Notes: generated by a model from the letters alone, not told the origin. Positions 45,896 to 55,987 are shown, counted from the stretch's first letter. The stretch is 64,000 nt of DNA from Bradyrhizobiaceae bacterium PARB1 (GCA_002256345.1 NKIY01000003.1:186001-250000); one strand, 5' to 3'. Program-made: numbers and translations.

Positions 45896-46609
45896 ATGCG
45901 CTCTTTGTTCAGCCGTCTGACACTCGCCGCCGCTGCCGGCGCCCTTGCCGTCACAACCGCACTGACTGCACCGACCTTCGCGTCCGAAGAGGCCGTTGTC
46001 ATTCCGGCTCCCGCAGCAGACGCGCAGGCGGCCGATGGTATGCAAACCGCGGTGATCGCGGGCGGCTGCTTCTGGGGCGTCCAGGGCGTCTACCAGCACA
46101 CCAAGGGCGTCATCAGCGCCGTGTCGGGCTATGCCGGCGGCAACAAAGCGAGCGCCAATTATAATGCCGTCAGCTCCGGCTCGACCGGCCACGCCGAAGC
46201 GGTCGAGATCAAATACGACCCGAAGCAGGTCAGCTATGGCAAGATCCTGCAGATTTATTTCTCGGTCGCCCATGATCCGACCCAGTTGAATCGCCAGGGC
46301 CCGGACACCGGCACGCAATATCGCTCGGAAATCTTCGCCACCACGCCGGAGCAGAAGAAGGTTGCGGAGGCCTATATCGCGCAACTGAACGCCGCCAAGG
46401 TCTACAAGAAGCCGATCGCCACCAAACTGGGCATGCTGCAGGCGTTCTATCCGGCCGAGGCCTATCATCAGGACTACCTGACGCTTCACCCCAATCAGCC
46501 CTATATCGTCTACAACGACCTGCCGAAGATCGAAAATCTGAAGAAGATCTTCGCCGAGAATTACATCGAGAAGCCGACGCTGGTGAATGCGGCCAAAGCT
46601 ACGAACTGA
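45896..46609 (+). CDS. msrA: Peptide-methionine (S)-S-oxide reductase MsrA, exported
   Basis: A 237-residue MsrA with an N-terminal signal peptide (about 1-30: SLFSRLTLAAAAGALAVTTA, ending near TFAS). The catalytic Cys is in AGGCFWGVQGVY, and the region TGHAEAVEIKYDP is typical. So it reduces S-methionine sulfoxide, probably in the periplasm. The 42-nt gap to msrB suggests one transcript. Confidence 0.94.
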   Translation: MRSLFSRLTLAAAAGALAVTTALTAPTFASEEAVVIPAPAADAQAADGMQTAVIAGGCFWGVQGVYQHTKGVISAVSGYAGGNKASANYNAVSSGSTGHAEAVEIKYDPKQVSYGKILQIYFSVAHDPTQLNRQGPDTGTQYRSEIFATTPEQKKVAEAYIAQLNAAKVYKKPIATKLGMLQAFYPAEAYHQDYLTLHPNQPYIVYNDLPKIENLKKIFAENYIEKPTLVNAAKATN

Positions 46610-46651
46610 CGTGGCAGTCGCATGCCGGCGAGCGGCGGAACTGGAGGCATG

Positions 46652-47065
46652 ATGTCCGATACCAAATCCACCGCTGACAAAGTCGTGAAAAGCGAAGCCG
46701 AATGGCGTGCCGAACTCACACCGATGCAATTTGCCATTCTGCGCGAGAAAGCGACCGAGCGGCCGTTCAGCGGCGAATATGAATTCACTGAAACACCGGG
46801 CACCTATATCTGCGCCGGCTGCGGACAATCGCTGTTCGAATCGGATGCGAAGTTCGATTCAGGCTGCGGCTGGCCGAGCTTTACGCAGCCATCACGAGAA
46901 AGTCATGTCGATGAAGAACAGGACCACACCCACGGCATGATCCGCACGGAAGTGCTGTGTTCGAAGTGCGATGGGCATCTCGGACATGTGTTCAACGACG
47001 GCCCCGGCCCCACGGGCTTGCGATACTGCATCAACTCCGCAGCCTTGAAACTGCAGCCGAAGTAA
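46652..47065 (+). CDS. msrB: Peptide-methionine (R)-S-oxide reductase MsrB
   Basis: A 137-residue MsrB. The zinc Cys pairs are CAGCG and [10 protein letters not shown], and the catalytic Cys is in [14 protein letters not shown] 46652 is chosen for spacing from GGAGG at 46643-46647; a longer start at 46622 would overlap this site. No signal peptide, so the enzyme should be cytoplasmic, unlike the upstream MsrA. Terminator follows. Confidence 0.93.
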   Translation: MSDTKSTADKVVKSEAEWRAELTPMQFAILREKATERPFSGEYEFTETPGTYICAGCGQSLFESDAKFDSGCGWPSFTQPSRESHVDEEQDHTHGMIRTEVLCSKCDGHLGHVFNDGPGPTGLRYCINSAALKLQPK

Positions 47066-47093
47066 CTAACTGGACACCATTGAACGACATGTT

Positions 47094-47130
47094 CGCCCCG
47101 CGTGACCTTGATGGTGACGCGGGGCGTTTC
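47094..47130 (+). terminator. Rho-independent terminator after msrB
   Basis: Stem CGCCCCGCGT (47094-47103) with ACGCGGGGCG (47117-47126), 13-base loop, then TTTC. It lies about 29 nt after the msrB stop. Confidence 0.7.
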
Positions 47131-47222
47131 TGTCCTGAGCCTTGATCACTGCCTTCAATCTGCCCATGCCGTTTCGGCATGCACGACGTTAAGAACAAGA
47201 AATCCCAAGAAGCTGAAATTCG

Positions 47223-47603
47223 ATGTCTATCCGCTCCAACCGTCTGCTGCTCGGTATCGCGCTCGCGGGTCTCATTCTCGAGAGCGTGGTGTCGCATCCT
47301 GCCTTTGCCACCTCGAAGGTCTCGCTGTTCAAGGTGGTCACCGCAAAGGACGAGATCGTCATCGGCCTCGACGACGATCAGCTCGCGACCTTCGAGGCGA
47401 AGAATGCTGGCGGCGTGGCCAAGCATCTCGCCGAAAAGGGCACGCTGACCGCCTGGCAGTATGGCGTCCGCAAGGCGGAGGCCGGCGCGCTCGAGCAAGC
47501 GCCGCTGCGCCAGATCGGACTGTTTTCCAACGACACGCTGCGCGTGGAACCCTATACGACGCCACTGAAGATTGTGCCGCTGCCGGATACGACCGGCCAG
47601 TGA
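47223..47603 (+). CDS. Conserved exported hypothetical protein
   Basis: A 126-residue protein with a signal peptide (LLLGIALAGLILESVVSHPA, cleavage near AFA). The mature part has one repeat-like helical region and Lys/Asp-rich sequence (LFKVVTAKDEIVIGLDDDQL), with no Cys. It begins about 93 nt after the msrB terminator. I do not recognise the family. Confidence 0.65.
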   Translation: MSIRSNRLLLGIALAGLILESVVSHPAFATSKVSLFKVVTAKDEIVIGLDDDQLATFEAKNAGGVAKHLAEKGTLTAWQYGVRKAEAGALEQAPLRQIGLFSNDTLRVEPYTTPLKIVPLPDTTGQ

Positions 47604-47852
47604 TCCACGAAGCTTAGATCAAACAAGCTTAATGCAGCCTGTTGCTTCACCTAACCTACTGTGAAGACATAACTATTACGCGAATACCATTGCCGACACC
47701 ACTGGCTCCATGCGCAGTTCCGGGTGTCGCTTTCCGCCGAAACGTGCTTATATACAAACCTGTCCTGACATCTTGTCCGCCCCCGGCCGTCCAGATTGGC
47801 CGCCCCGCGAGTGACAGCCCCTTTCGTTGCGTAACAGATGAGGTCCCCCACC

Positions 47853-48131
47853 ATGGCAGCTTTCAGCTACAATGCCTCCGCAGAACTCTTCCCCGCCGCG
47901 ATCCGCAAAAAGAAACGCGCGGGTTTTGCGTATCGTCGCTTCGATACGGCCGCAGCTGCGGTTCAATTCGCAATGGAGGAGCTGCCGGCAGACTCGCTGA
48001 ACGGCGCCTATCTGCAGGTGGATGAAGCCCGTTTCGACCAGCGCGGCATCCGCACGCTCTACGAAAGCGAGCACTTTCCGCTGGAGCGCCGTGCGCGTCC
48101 GGAAGAGACGAGCGACGCCGACGCGGCGTAA
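47853..48131 (+). CDS. Conserved small hypothetical protein
   Basis: A 92-residue protein from ATG 47853 (GAGG upstream at 47840). It is soluble and helix-prone (IRKKKRAGFAYRRFDTAAAA, VQFAMEELPADSL). It has no signal or membrane segment. The C-terminus is acidic (RPEETSDADAA). Alternative ATG 47838 would add MRSPT. Family not recognised. Confidence 0.65.
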   Translation: MAAFSYNASAELFPAAIRKKKRAGFAYRRFDTAAAAVQFAMEELPADSLNGAYLQVDEARFDQRGIRTLYESEHFPLERRARPEETSDADAA

Positions 48132-48140
48132 CGCCGAATT

Positions 48141-48174
48141 GTAGCCCGGACCGACCGTAGCGAAGCCGGGCTAC
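48141..48174. repeat. Hairpin GTAGCCCGG / CCGGGCTAC between convergent genes
   Basis: A 9-bp perfect inverted repeat with 16-nt loop in the 47-nt gap between converging genes. It may be a dispersed repeat or a shared terminator. Confidence 0.6.
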
Positions 48175-48178
48175 GGAT

Positions 48179-48727
48179 TTATATCCTCGGCTGTTTGTCC
48201 AGCCAATTCCGCAACATTCTGACGTTGCGGACATTGGCGCGGAACATGACGTCGAAGGCATCGCCGACAAACGGCACGATGCCGACAGCACCATCCACCG
48301 CGACATTGCCCAGCATCCGCGCCGTGATGTGCCATGGCGCGCCGAGCGCGCGTGCCTCGCGCACCAGCCATAGCGAAATGGCGGTCGTGATGATGTCGCC
48401 CACCACCGGGATAAGGCCGATCAGGCCATCGATACCGTAGCGGATTTTGGTGCCCGGCACGACGAAGGCGACATCGAGCAACTGTGCGATCGCCTCCAGC
48501 CGTGCCACGCGCTGTTCACGCGTCAATGGCTGAAACGGATTGGCGCCACCCTGCCCGAGATCGAAGCGGAATGCCTGCCCGTTAAATCCCTGAGCACCGA
48601 AACCTTGCCCGCCAAAACCGAGTTCATCAGGGCGAATTTCGCGCCCGTCCTGATCGATGATCGGAGCATGGCCGGCCGCCGCTGCGCGCGGGCCCTTGGC
48701 TTTTGTGAAGACACGTTCATTGGACAT
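48179..48727 (-). CDS. DUF4112 membrane protein
   Basis: A 182-residue protein from ATG 48727. A Gly/Phe/Gln repeat segment (GFGGQGFGAQGFNGQAFRFD) is followed by a DUF4112 domain: ARLEAIAQLLDVAFVVPGTK, IRYGIDGLIGLIPVVGD, and GIVPFVGDAFDVMFRANVRN. Two hydrophobic segments are visible. Family function is unknown. It is convergent with the small protein and divergent from the PAS gene. Confidence 0.82.
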   Translation of the reverse strand: MSNERVFTKAKGPRAAAAGHAPIIDQDGREIRPDELGFGGQGFGAQGFNGQAFRFDLGQGGANPFQPLTREQRVARLEAIAQLLDVAFVVPGTKIRYGIDGLIGLIPVVGDIITTAISLWLVREARALGAPWHITARMLGNVAVDGAVGIVPFVGDAFDVMFRANVRNVRMLRNWLDKQPRI

Positions 48728-48898
48728 GGCAACCACATGGGAGCGTTGAACGGAGAACGCAAGCGGCATCGCGTCGCGCTTTGCTGAGACGGTTGTGCAT
48801 CAACAATCCGCTTAGCGAACATTGAATTGGTGCCCAATCGATGTATTCTTTTGCGGTAGGGGCGGAACTTCAAACAATCACTGAGCGTGGGGCTGAAA

Positions 48899-49411
48899 AT
48901 GCGGCGACCGTTGGGGGACGTGTGCCTGGACATCGCCAGCTTTGCGCGCGAACGCAAGCATGAGTTCCTGTCCTACATTCTCCGCCTCGCGGCTGCCGAG
49001 GCCTACAAATCCACCGCCGAAGAAGATGCGTTCGAATTGCCGATGACGCGCAAGTTTGCGGCGCGTGAGCTGATCGCCGGCATCTGGGACTGGGACATCA
49101 GCAACGACCGCGGCCATCTCGATGCCGGTGCGGCGAATTTCTTCAGCGTGGATCCAGAACGCGCGGCGCGCGGCCTGCCCTATGAGAACTATCTCAACGC
49201 TGTCCATCCCGACGACATCGCGCGCTTGCGCGCAGCCGTTGCATCCTCCATGAGGCTTGGCGGCATTTTCGAATGCGAGTACCGGCTGATCAGGAACGAC
49301 CGGATCCACTGGGTTCTGGCACGCGGCAGCTGTACCCTCGATCGCCATGGCCGCCCGGTGCGGCTCCCCGGTGCACTGATCGACATCACCCACGACAAGG
49401 CGATGAACTGA
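48899..49411 (+). CDS. PAS-fold domain protein, no output domain
   Basis: About 170 residues from ATG 48899 (GTG 48887 is an alternative). A short N-terminal helical part is followed by a PAS_3/PAC-type fold (IWDWDISNDRGHLDAGAANF; FECEYRLIRNDRIHWVLARG; GRPVRLPGALIDITHDK). There is no kinase, GGDEF or receiver domain, so it may act with a partner. A diguanylate cyclase is encoded convergently just after it. Confidence 0.82.
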   Translation: MRRPLGDVCLDIASFARERKHEFLSYILRLAAAEAYKSTAEEDAFELPMTRKFAARELIAGIWDWDISNDRGHLDAGAANFFSVDPERAARGLPYENYLNAVHPDDIARLRAAVASSMRLGGIFECEYRLIRNDRIHWVLARGSCTLDRHGRPVRLPGALIDITHDKAMN

Positions 49412-49435
49412 TTTCTCGATTGGATCGTGCTCGGC

Positions 49436-50668
49436 TCAGACCGCGCTGCGGGCGCTGTCGATCATGGCATCCATGTCGATCTCCGGCGCCATGGATGGCG
49501 AGTCGATCTCGTAGACGGCATAGCGATTCTTGCCGTCGTTCTTCGCCACATAAAGCGCCTGGTCGGCGGCGGCGATCAAGCGTTCCGGATATTGGCCGAT
49601 CCGTAATTGCCACTGCGCGACGCCGATGGAGGCTGCGATCTGGACTTCGCCGGGCATGCAGGCGGCTGCGTCGGCGCGGCAGGCATCGAGAATGCGATGC
49701 GCGATCAATGCGGCTTCGGACAGCGTGGTCGATGGTAGCACGACGCAGAACTCGTCGCCGCCGGACCGCGCCAGCAAATCGCCGGGGCGCAGCTTGCTCT
49801 GGGTCATCAATGTGAAGTGACGAAGACAATCGTCGCCGGCGGCATGGCCGTGACCGTCATTGATTTCCTTGAAGCCGTCGAGATCGATCGCCAGCAGCGC
49901 AAACGGTTTTTGCGTGCGATGCGCGAGCGCGCATTCTTCCGCGAGGCGCTGCACGAGGTGACGGCGATTGGCGACACCGGTGAGATCGTCCACCAGCGCC
50001 AGCTCGGCGACCTCGTCGCGCAGGCGATCGATCGCCATCACGAGGAACGCGAAATTCCACGACATGGTGAGGAAGACCAGCACGAGCAGGAGTACGGCCT
50101 GCACCTGGTTCAGCTCGATAAAACCGATCGTGCCGCCCGAATCCAGCAATCCGCAGAGAGAGCGGACCGTATGGGCTACGATCACCAGAACCGCGAGCGT
50201 GGCCGACAGCCAGCCGCCAGCGGTACGACCGCCATTGCTGCGCGACAATGCCAGCGGGATCGTACCGGCTACCGAGACCGACTGCACAGCCGCATAGATG
50301 GCGATGCGCATGGCAATGCTGTCGTGCCAAATCGTAAAGAGGGTGAGGCCGGCGACGCCGATGCCGATCAACGCAAATTGCAGCCGCCAGCCTGGCGGGC
50401 GGCCATAGAAGCGGCTAACGCCCATCACAGCGAGGCTGGTAGCAAACAGAAGCAGCCCATTGCCGATGACGATCGGGACAACCGGATCGATCTCAATGAA
50501 GACACGCAGCAGCGAGATGGCCATGCCAAATGCCGCAACGAACGCCGCCGCGGCCCAGTAACGGGCGGCACGCAGGTTGGGATAGCTGCGGGCCACATAG
50601 GCCCACACCACGCCCAGCGCCAGAAAATTGACGTCGAAGACGGTAAGCAGCGTCGGCACGCTCAGCAT
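49436..50668 (-). CDS. Diguanylate cyclase with membrane sensor (GGDEF)
   Basis: A 410-residue enzyme that makes c-di-GMP. About six membrane helices (residues 5-200) are followed by a GGDEF domain (about 225-385): LALVDDLTGVANRRHL, SGGDEFCVVLP with the intact active-site motif, and SIGVAQW-type tail. The product-inhibition I-site RxxD is present as RPGD, five residues before GGDEF. So it is likely active and feedback-controlled. Signal unknown. Confidence 0.92.
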   Translation of the reverse strand: MLSVPTLLTVFDVNFLALGVVWAYVARSYPNLRAARYWAAAAFVAAFGMAISLLRVFIEIDPVVPIVIGNGLLLFATSLAVMGVSRFYGRPPGWRLQFALIGIGVAGLTLFTIWHDSIAMRIAIYAAVQSVSVAGTIPLALSRSNGGRTAGGWLSATLAVLVIVAHTVRSLCGLLDSGGTIGFIELNQVQAVLLLVLVFLTMSWNFAFLVMAIDRLRDEVAELALVDDLTGVANRRHLVQRLAEECALAHRTQKPFALLAIDLDGFKEINDGHGHAAGDDCLRHFTLMTQSKLRPGDLLARSGGDEFCVVLPSTTLSEAALIAHRILDACRADAAACMPGEVQIAASIGVAQWQLRIGQYPERLIAAADQALYVAKNDGKNRYAVYEIDSPSMAPEIDMDAMIDSARSAV

Positions 50669-50938
50669 GGAGTTGTCCCCATTGGCTGTACGGCGCGCTT
50701 GCGCACGCTGAGTTTGATCGCTGTCATTCCGTAGACCTGCCGTTCCCGTCGAGGCCGCAAATTGCGACCACGACGCTTAACGGACTCTCACCAGCGCGGC
50801 ATAATCCACACCGTGGTTGGGAAAGGATGAAGGGGAACCAGCAAGTCTTCCTTAACCAAGGGAACCCTGCATGTTCGCCAGGCGATCCCCTGCGATCTCA
50901 GACACTTGGCCGCCGTCCAGGAAAAACCGCCCGCCCGC

Positions 50939-51757
50939 TCAGCCACCGGCCGCGAGGCGATCGGCGAAATAACCGATAGTCTTGCGATAGATGGTGGCCC
51001 TGTTCCACTCGCGCATGGCCTCGAAATTAGCGGTGCCTTCACCATAAGGCTGGCCGCCCTTGAAGCCGGCTGTCTTCAGGAGGTTGGCGGTGGAGGCCAG
51101 CACATCCGGCACCGAGTGCCTGAGATCGACATGGCCGTTACCATCGAAGTCCACGCCGTATTTGATATAGCTCGAGGGCAGGAACTGCGTCTGGCCGATT
51201 TCGCCAGCATAGGCGCCGACGAGATCCGACTGCGGAAGATCTCCCCGTTGCAGGATCTTCAGTGCCGCCAGGAGTTCACCCTGGAACAATTCGGTGCGGC
51301 GGCAGTCATGCGCCATGGTGGTGAGCGTGCGGATCACCGGCATCTTGCCGAGATCGCCCTTGCCGAAATCCGACTCAAGGCCCCAGATCGCCACCACGAT
51401 TTCAGGCGGCACGCCGAAGCGCTGCTCGATGCGTGACAGCAGCGAGGCATGACGCTGCATCATCTGCAGGCCCATCTTGATGCGCCCGGCCCCGACACGG
51501 GTCGCCACATATTGCTCGAAGGTCTTGTTGAAGGTGCCGCGCTGGCGGCGATCGAAGGACAGCACCGCCTGGTCCTGGGTGACACCGGCAAAGGCTTGCT
51601 GGATCACGCCCTGCGACACGCCGGCCGCGGCTGCCTCTTGCGAAATCTGCGCGACGAAGCCCTGAAAGTCGCCGCCGCATCTGGCGGCATAGGACGGGGT
51701 GGCAATAGCAGCGGAGGCAATCGATAGAGCGGCAATGACGGCGCGACGAAACGACAT
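50939..51757 (-). CDS. Lytic murein transglycosylase (MltB/SLT-2 type)
   Basis: A 272-residue exported enzyme from ATG 51757 with signal peptide (SFRRAVIAALSIASAAIATP, cleavage near YAA). The catalytic Glu is in AIWGLESDFGKGD; other family pieces are GEIGQTQFLPSSY and DGNGHVDLRHSVPD. It cleaves peptidoglycan to 1,6-anhydro products. The C-terminal peptidoglycan-binding domain of some relatives is absent. Confidence 0.9.
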   Translation of the reverse strand: MSFRRAVIAALSIASAAIATPSYAARCGGDFQGFVAQISQEAAAAGVSQGVIQQAFAGVTQDQAVLSFDRRQRGTFNKTFEQYVATRVGAGRIKMGLQMMQRHASLLSRIEQRFGVPPEIVVAIWGLESDFGKGDLGKMPVIRTLTTMAHDCRRTELFQGELLAALKILQRGDLPQSDLVGAYAGEIGQTQFLPSSYIKYGVDFDGNGHVDLRHSVPDVLASTANLLKTAGFKGGQPYGEGTANFEAMREWNRATIYRKTIGYFADRLAAGG

Positions 51758-51869
51758 GAAAATCCTGCCCGGTTGCGGTGACCCAGTATGGCCGCGCGAG
51801 TGTGGCATGACGGATGTGTCGGAACAACGGCATGTCGGTATTCCGGAACGCAGGCACCGACGGCAATGT

Positions 51870-51995
51870 CCCCTTTCCCGCCCAGCGAAGCTTCGCTTCG
51901 CGCGGGCGGGCGAGGGTCAGGGAGAGGGAGCCTCCCTAAACTCTAACATCGTGTGGGGCCCCTCCCCCCAGCCCTCTCCCGCAAGCGAGAGAGGG
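51870..51995. repeat. Paired-hairpin intergenic repeat (CCCTTTCCCGC/CCCTCTCCCGC), copy near IVD
   Basis: The left arm is expanded (CCCTTTCCCGCCCAGCGAAG with GCTTCGCGCGGGCGGGCGAG) and the right arm at 51972-51995 is CCCTCTCCCGCAAGCGAGAG with AGGG. It has the same plan as the copy at 15198 and lies in the 258-nt gap before the isovaleryl-CoA dehydrogenase stop. Confidence 0.75.
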
Positions 51996-52015
51996 AACAC
52001 GACATTTACATGCCC

Positions 52016-53188
52016 CTAACCGCTCTTCGCGAACAGTTCCCGCCCGATCAGCATGCGGCGGATTTCGCTGGTCCCGGCGCCGATCTCGTACAGCTTGGCG
52101 TCGCGCAGCAGGCGGCCGGTTGGATAGTCGTTGATATAACCGTTGCCGCCGAGCAGCTGGATCGCATCCAGCGCGCATTGCGTCGCGCGTTCGGCCGCAT
52201 AGAGGATCGCGCCGGCCGCATCCTCGCGGGTGGTCTCACCGCGGTCGCAGGCTTTGGCCACCGCGTAGACGTAAGCGCGCGAGGCATTCATCGTCACATA
52301 CATATCGGCGACCTTGCTCTGCACGAGCTGGAAATTACCGATCGGCTCGCCGAATTGCTTGCGCTCGTGCACATACGGCATCACCACATCCATGCAGGCC
52401 TGCATGATGCCGAGTGGACCAGCCGCCAGCACCGCGCGCTCATAGTCGAGACCGGACATCAGGATATTGACGCCCTTGCCGACATCACCGAGCACGTTCT
52501 CCTCCGGCACCTCGCAATCGGTGAAGACCAGCTCACAGGTATCGGAGCCGCGCATGCCGAGCTTGTCGAGCTTTTGCGCCGTTGAAAAGCCTTTCATCCC
52601 CTTCTCGATGATGAAGGCAGTGATGCCGCGCGGACCACCATTCGGGTCGGTCTTGGCGTAGACGATCAGCGTCTGCGCCACCGGCCCATTGGTGATCCAC
52701 ATCTTGCTGCCATTGAGGACGTAGCGATCGCCCTTCTTGTCGGCCCGTGTCTTCATCGACACCACATCGCTGCCGGCGCCGGGCTCGGACATCGCGAGCG
52801 AGCCCACATGTTCGCCGGATATCAGGCCCGGCAGATATTTGCGCTTTTGCGCGTCATTGCCGTTGCGGCGCATCTGGTTGACGCAGAGGTTGGAATGCGC
52901 GCCGTAGGACAAGCCAACCGAGGCCGAGGCGCGCGAGATCTCCTCCATGGCGATCACATGTTCGAGATAGCCGAGCCCTGCCCCGCCATATTCTTCCTCG
53001 ACGGTGATGCCATGCAGGCCGAGATAGCCGAGCTTCGGCCACAGATCGATCGGGAACTGGTTACTCTTGTCAATCGCCTCCGCGCGCGGCGCGATTTCGT
53101 TCTGCGCAAAATCGCGCACAGTTTCGCGGATCGCTTCGGCGGTCTCCCCGAGATCGAAGTTGAACATAGGTTGGGCGTTCGGAATCAT
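52016..53188 (-). CDS. ivd: Isovaleryl-CoA dehydrogenase
   Basis: A 390-residue acyl-CoA dehydrogenase. The segment [14 protein letters not shown], the flavin-loop [14 protein letters not shown] and the catalytic base E250 in [17 protein letters not shown] place it with isovaleryl-CoA dehydrogenases (leucine breakdown), where the Glu lies in this position rather than near the C-terminus. The C-terminal [12 protein letters not shown] is as expected. It is transcribed away from the CYP153 genes, with a 216-nt gap between. Confidence 0.92.
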   Translation of the reverse strand: MIPNAQPMFNFDLGETAEAIRETVRDFAQNEIAPRAEAIDKSNQFPIDLWPKLGYLGLHGITVEEEYGGAGLGYLEHVIAMEEISRASASVGLSYGAHSNLCVNQMRRNGNDAQKRKYLPGLISGEHVGSLAMSEPGAGSDVVSMKTRADKKGDRYVLNGSKMWITNGPVAQTLIVYAKTDPNGGPRGITAFIIEKGMKGFSTAQKLDKLGMRGSDTCELVFTDCEVPEENVLGDVGKGVNILMSGLDYERAVLAAGPLGIMQACMDVVMPYVHERKQFGEPIGNFQLVQSKVADMYVTMNASRAYVYAVAKACDRGETTREDAAGAILYAAERATQCALDAIQLLGGNGYINDYPTGRLLRDAKLYEIGAGTSEIRRMLIGRELFAKSG

Positions 53189-53404
53189 CGGGCGGCCTCC
53201 GGTCGTTTCATGTTTGCTGCGCGGCAGGCGCGCATTTATCCCACTGAAGACAGCAAATGCGCAGGCAAATCAACCTTTCCGGCTCGTCCGAAAGTTGTAG
53301 TTGCGCTTGCGTCAATCCACATTCCAGCATCTAATTAGACGCAATAAAGACACCGCAACGCAAGACGGTGGCTATCTGGGACGAAACGAAACCGGGGAAT
53401 TGTC

Positions 53405-54685
53405 ATGCAGGGGACAATTGAGTCCGAGCGCAAGCTCGAATCCGAACATGCGCAACGGCAGCGCCGCGCCCGCGAGGCCGCCTATGCCACGCCGCTCGAA
53501 GACTTCGACCCCGGCAATCCCGAATTGTTTCGCGACGATACGTTCTGGCCCTATTTCGAGCGCCTGCGCCGCGAGGAGCCGGTGCACTACTGCCGCAACA
53601 GCATGTTCGGACCGTATTGGTCGGTGACCAAATACAACGACATCATGGCGGTGGAGATCAATCACAGCACATTCTCGTCGGCCGCATCATTCGGCGGCAT
53701 CACCATTCGCGACGCCGGCGTACAGTTTCGCCGGCCGATGTTCATCGCGACCGATCCGCCACATCACTCGGCGCAGCGCAAGACTGTGGCGCCGATGTTC
53801 GCGCCGAACCATATGGACGAACTTGCGGGGCTGATCCGCGAACGCACGGCCGCGGTGCTCGATGCCCTCCCCCGCAACGAGACCTTCGACTGGGTCGATC
53901 GTGTCTCCATCGAACTCACCACGCAGATGCTGGCGACGCTGTTCGACTTTCCGTGGGAGGATCGCCGCAAGCTGACACACTGGTCCGACGTCGCCACCAT
54001 GCTGCCGCCGACGCCAGAGGCTGAAGCGCAACGGCAGAAAGAGCTACGCGAATGTGGTGAATTCTTCGGCCGGCTGTTTCAGGAACGCATGAACGCGCCG
54101 CCGAAAAGCGACCTGCTCTCGATGATGGCACATAGCGACGCCACGCGACATCTCGACCCGGAAAGCTTCCTCGGCAACATCATCCTGCTGATCGTCGGAG
54201 GCAACGACACCACGCGCAATTCGATGTCGGGCGGCGTCTATGCGCTGAACCAGTTTCCGCGTGAATACGACAAGCTCCGCGCCAATCATGCGCTGATCGA
54301 CAGCATGGTGCCGGAGATCATCCGCTGGCAGACCCCGCTCGCCCATATGCGGCGCACGGCGACCGCGGACATCGAACTCGGCGGCAAGCAGATCAAGAAG
54401 GGTGACAAGGTCGTCATGTGGTACGTCTCCGGCAATCGCGACGATGAGATGATCGACCGGCCGGACGAATTCATCATCGACCGCGAGCGGCCCAACCGCC
54501 ATCTGTCCTTCGGCTTCGGCATCCACCGCTGCGTCGGGCTGCGCCTTGCCGAACTGCAATTGAAGATCGTGTGGGAAGAAATCATGAAACGCTTCGAACG
54601 CATCGAAGTCGTGGACGAACCGCACCGGGTCTTTTCCAGCTTCGTGAAGGGCTACGAGACGCTGCCCGTCCGTATCCCCGGCTAA
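53405..54685 (+). CDS. CYP153-type cytochrome P450, copy 1 (alkane/fatty acid terminal hydroxylase)
   Basis: A 426-residue soluble P450. Heme Cys376 is in [15 protein letters not shown]; the I-helix acid-Thr pair is GGNDTTR (265-271), the ExxR motif is E304-IIR. The whole sequence follows the CYP153 pattern ([38 protein letters not shown]). CYP153 enzymes hydroxylate alkanes or fatty acids at the chain end and need a ferredoxin and its reductase. Neither is encoded nearby. ATG 53405 is preceded by GGGGAA. Confidence 0.9.
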   Translation: MQGTIESERKLESEHAQRQRRAREAAYATPLEDFDPGNPELFRDDTFWPYFERLRREEPVHYCRNSMFGPYWSVTKYNDIMAVEINHSTFSSAASFGGITIRDAGVQFRRPMFIATDPPHHSAQRKTVAPMFAPNHMDELAGLIRERTAAVLDALPRNETFDWVDRVSIELTTQMLATLFDFPWEDRRKLTHWSDVATMLPPTPEAEAQRQKELRECGEFFGRLFQERMNAPPKSDLLSMMAHSDATRHLDPESFLGNIILLIVGGNDTTRNSMSGGVYALNQFPREYDKLRANHALIDSMVPEIIRWQTPLAHMRRTATADIELGGKQIKKGDKVVMWYVSGNRDDEMIDRPDEFIIDRERPNRHLSFGFGIHRCVGLRLAELQLKIVWEEIMKRFERIEVVDEPHRVFSSFVKGYETLPVRIPG

Positions 54686-54715
54686 CAAAACAAGATCACC
54701 AAGAGAGCAGACGCC

Positions 54716-55987
54716 ATGAATATCCAGAACCGTATCGATCCCGACAAGGCGACCCGCGACCGCATCGCGCGCGAGCTCGCTTATTCGATGCCGCTGAAGG
54801 ATTTCCATCCCGGCGCACCAAAGCTGTTCGCCACCGATACGCTGTGGCCGTTCTTCGAGCGGCTGCGCGCGGAGGAGCCGGTGCACTATTGCACCAATGC
54901 GCCGATCGAACCCTATTGGTCTGTCACCAAGTACAACGACATCATGAAGGTGGATACCAGCCACGGCATCTTCTCGTCGGACTCAAAGCTCGGCGGCATC
55001 GGCATTCGCGACGAGCCGGAAGGCTATAGCTGGCCGAGCTTCATCTCCATGGACGAACCGAAGCACACGCCCCAGCGCAAGACAGTGACGCCGATGTTCA
55101 CGCCCGAACATCTGGACGAACTCGCTAAGCTGATCCGCACGCGCACATGCAAGGTGCTGGACGGGCTGCCGCGCGGCGAGACTTTTGACTGGGTCGACCG
55201 CGTCTCGATCGAGTTGACGACGCAAATGCTGGCAACCCTGTTCGACTTCCCGTTCGAGCAGCGTCGCAAGCTGACGCGCTGGTCGGATGTCGCTACCGCG
55301 CTACCCAAGAGCGGCATCGTCTCGTCGGAGGAAGAGCGCCGCCGCGAGATGGACGAGTGCGCCGCCTATTTCCAGAACCTCTGGAATGAGCGGGTGAATT
55401 CCGACCCCCGGAATGACCTGATATCCATGATGGCGCATAGCGACGCCACTCGCTTCATGGACAAGGACAATCTGATGGGCAACATGATCCTGCTCATCGT
55501 CGGCGGCAACGACACCACCCGCAATACCATGACCGGCTCGGTGCTCGCGTTGAACGAGAACCCTGACCAGTATCAGAAGCTGCGCGACAACCCGGCGCTG
55601 ATCGAAACCATGGTGCCGGAAGTGATCCGCTGGCAGACGCCTTTGGCGCATATGCGTCGGACAGCATTGCAGGATACCAATCTGGGCGGAAAGGAGATCA
55701 AGAAGGGCGACCGTGTCGTCATGTGGTATGTCTCCGGCAATCGCGATGACGAAGTGATCGAGCGGCCGAACGAATTCATCATCGACCGCAAACGGCCGAA
55801 GATTCACCTGTCATTCGGTTTCGGCATACACCGCTGCGTGGGCATGCGCCTGGCGGAGTTGCAATTGAAGATCGTTTGGGAGGAAATACTGAAACGGTTC
55901 GAAAACATCGAAGTTGTGGGGGAACCCAAGCGCGTGTATTCGAGCTTCGTCAAAGGCTACGAGCATCTGCCTGTCCGGATCACTTAA
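54716..55987 (+). CDS. CYP153-type cytochrome P450, copy 2
   Basis: A 423-residue paralogue with heme Cys374 ([15 protein letters not shown]), GGNDTTR (263-269) and E302-VIR. It lies 30 nt after copy 1. The two differ in the substrate-contact region (copy 1 [14 protein letters not shown], copy 2 SWPSFISMDEPKHT), so they may take different chain lengths. Divergence suggests an old duplication. Confidence 0.9.
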   Translation: MNIQNRIDPDKATRDRIARELAYSMPLKDFHPGAPKLFATDTLWPFFERLRAEEPVHYCTNAPIEPYWSVTKYNDIMKVDTSHGIFSSDSKLGGIGIRDEPEGYSWPSFISMDEPKHTPQRKTVTPMFTPEHLDELAKLIRTRTCKVLDGLPRGETFDWVDRVSIELTTQMLATLFDFPFEQRRKLTRWSDVATALPKSGIVSSEEERRREMDECAAYFQNLWNERVNSDPRNDLISMMAHSDATRFMDKDNLMGNMILLIVGGNDTTRNTMTGSVLALNENPDQYQKLRDNPALIETMVPEVIRWQTPLAHMRRTALQDTNLGGKEIKKGDRVVMWYVSGNRDDEVIERPNEFIIDRKRPKIHLSFGFGIHRCVGMRLAELQLKIVWEEILKRFENIEVVGEPKRVYSSFVKGYEHLPVRIT

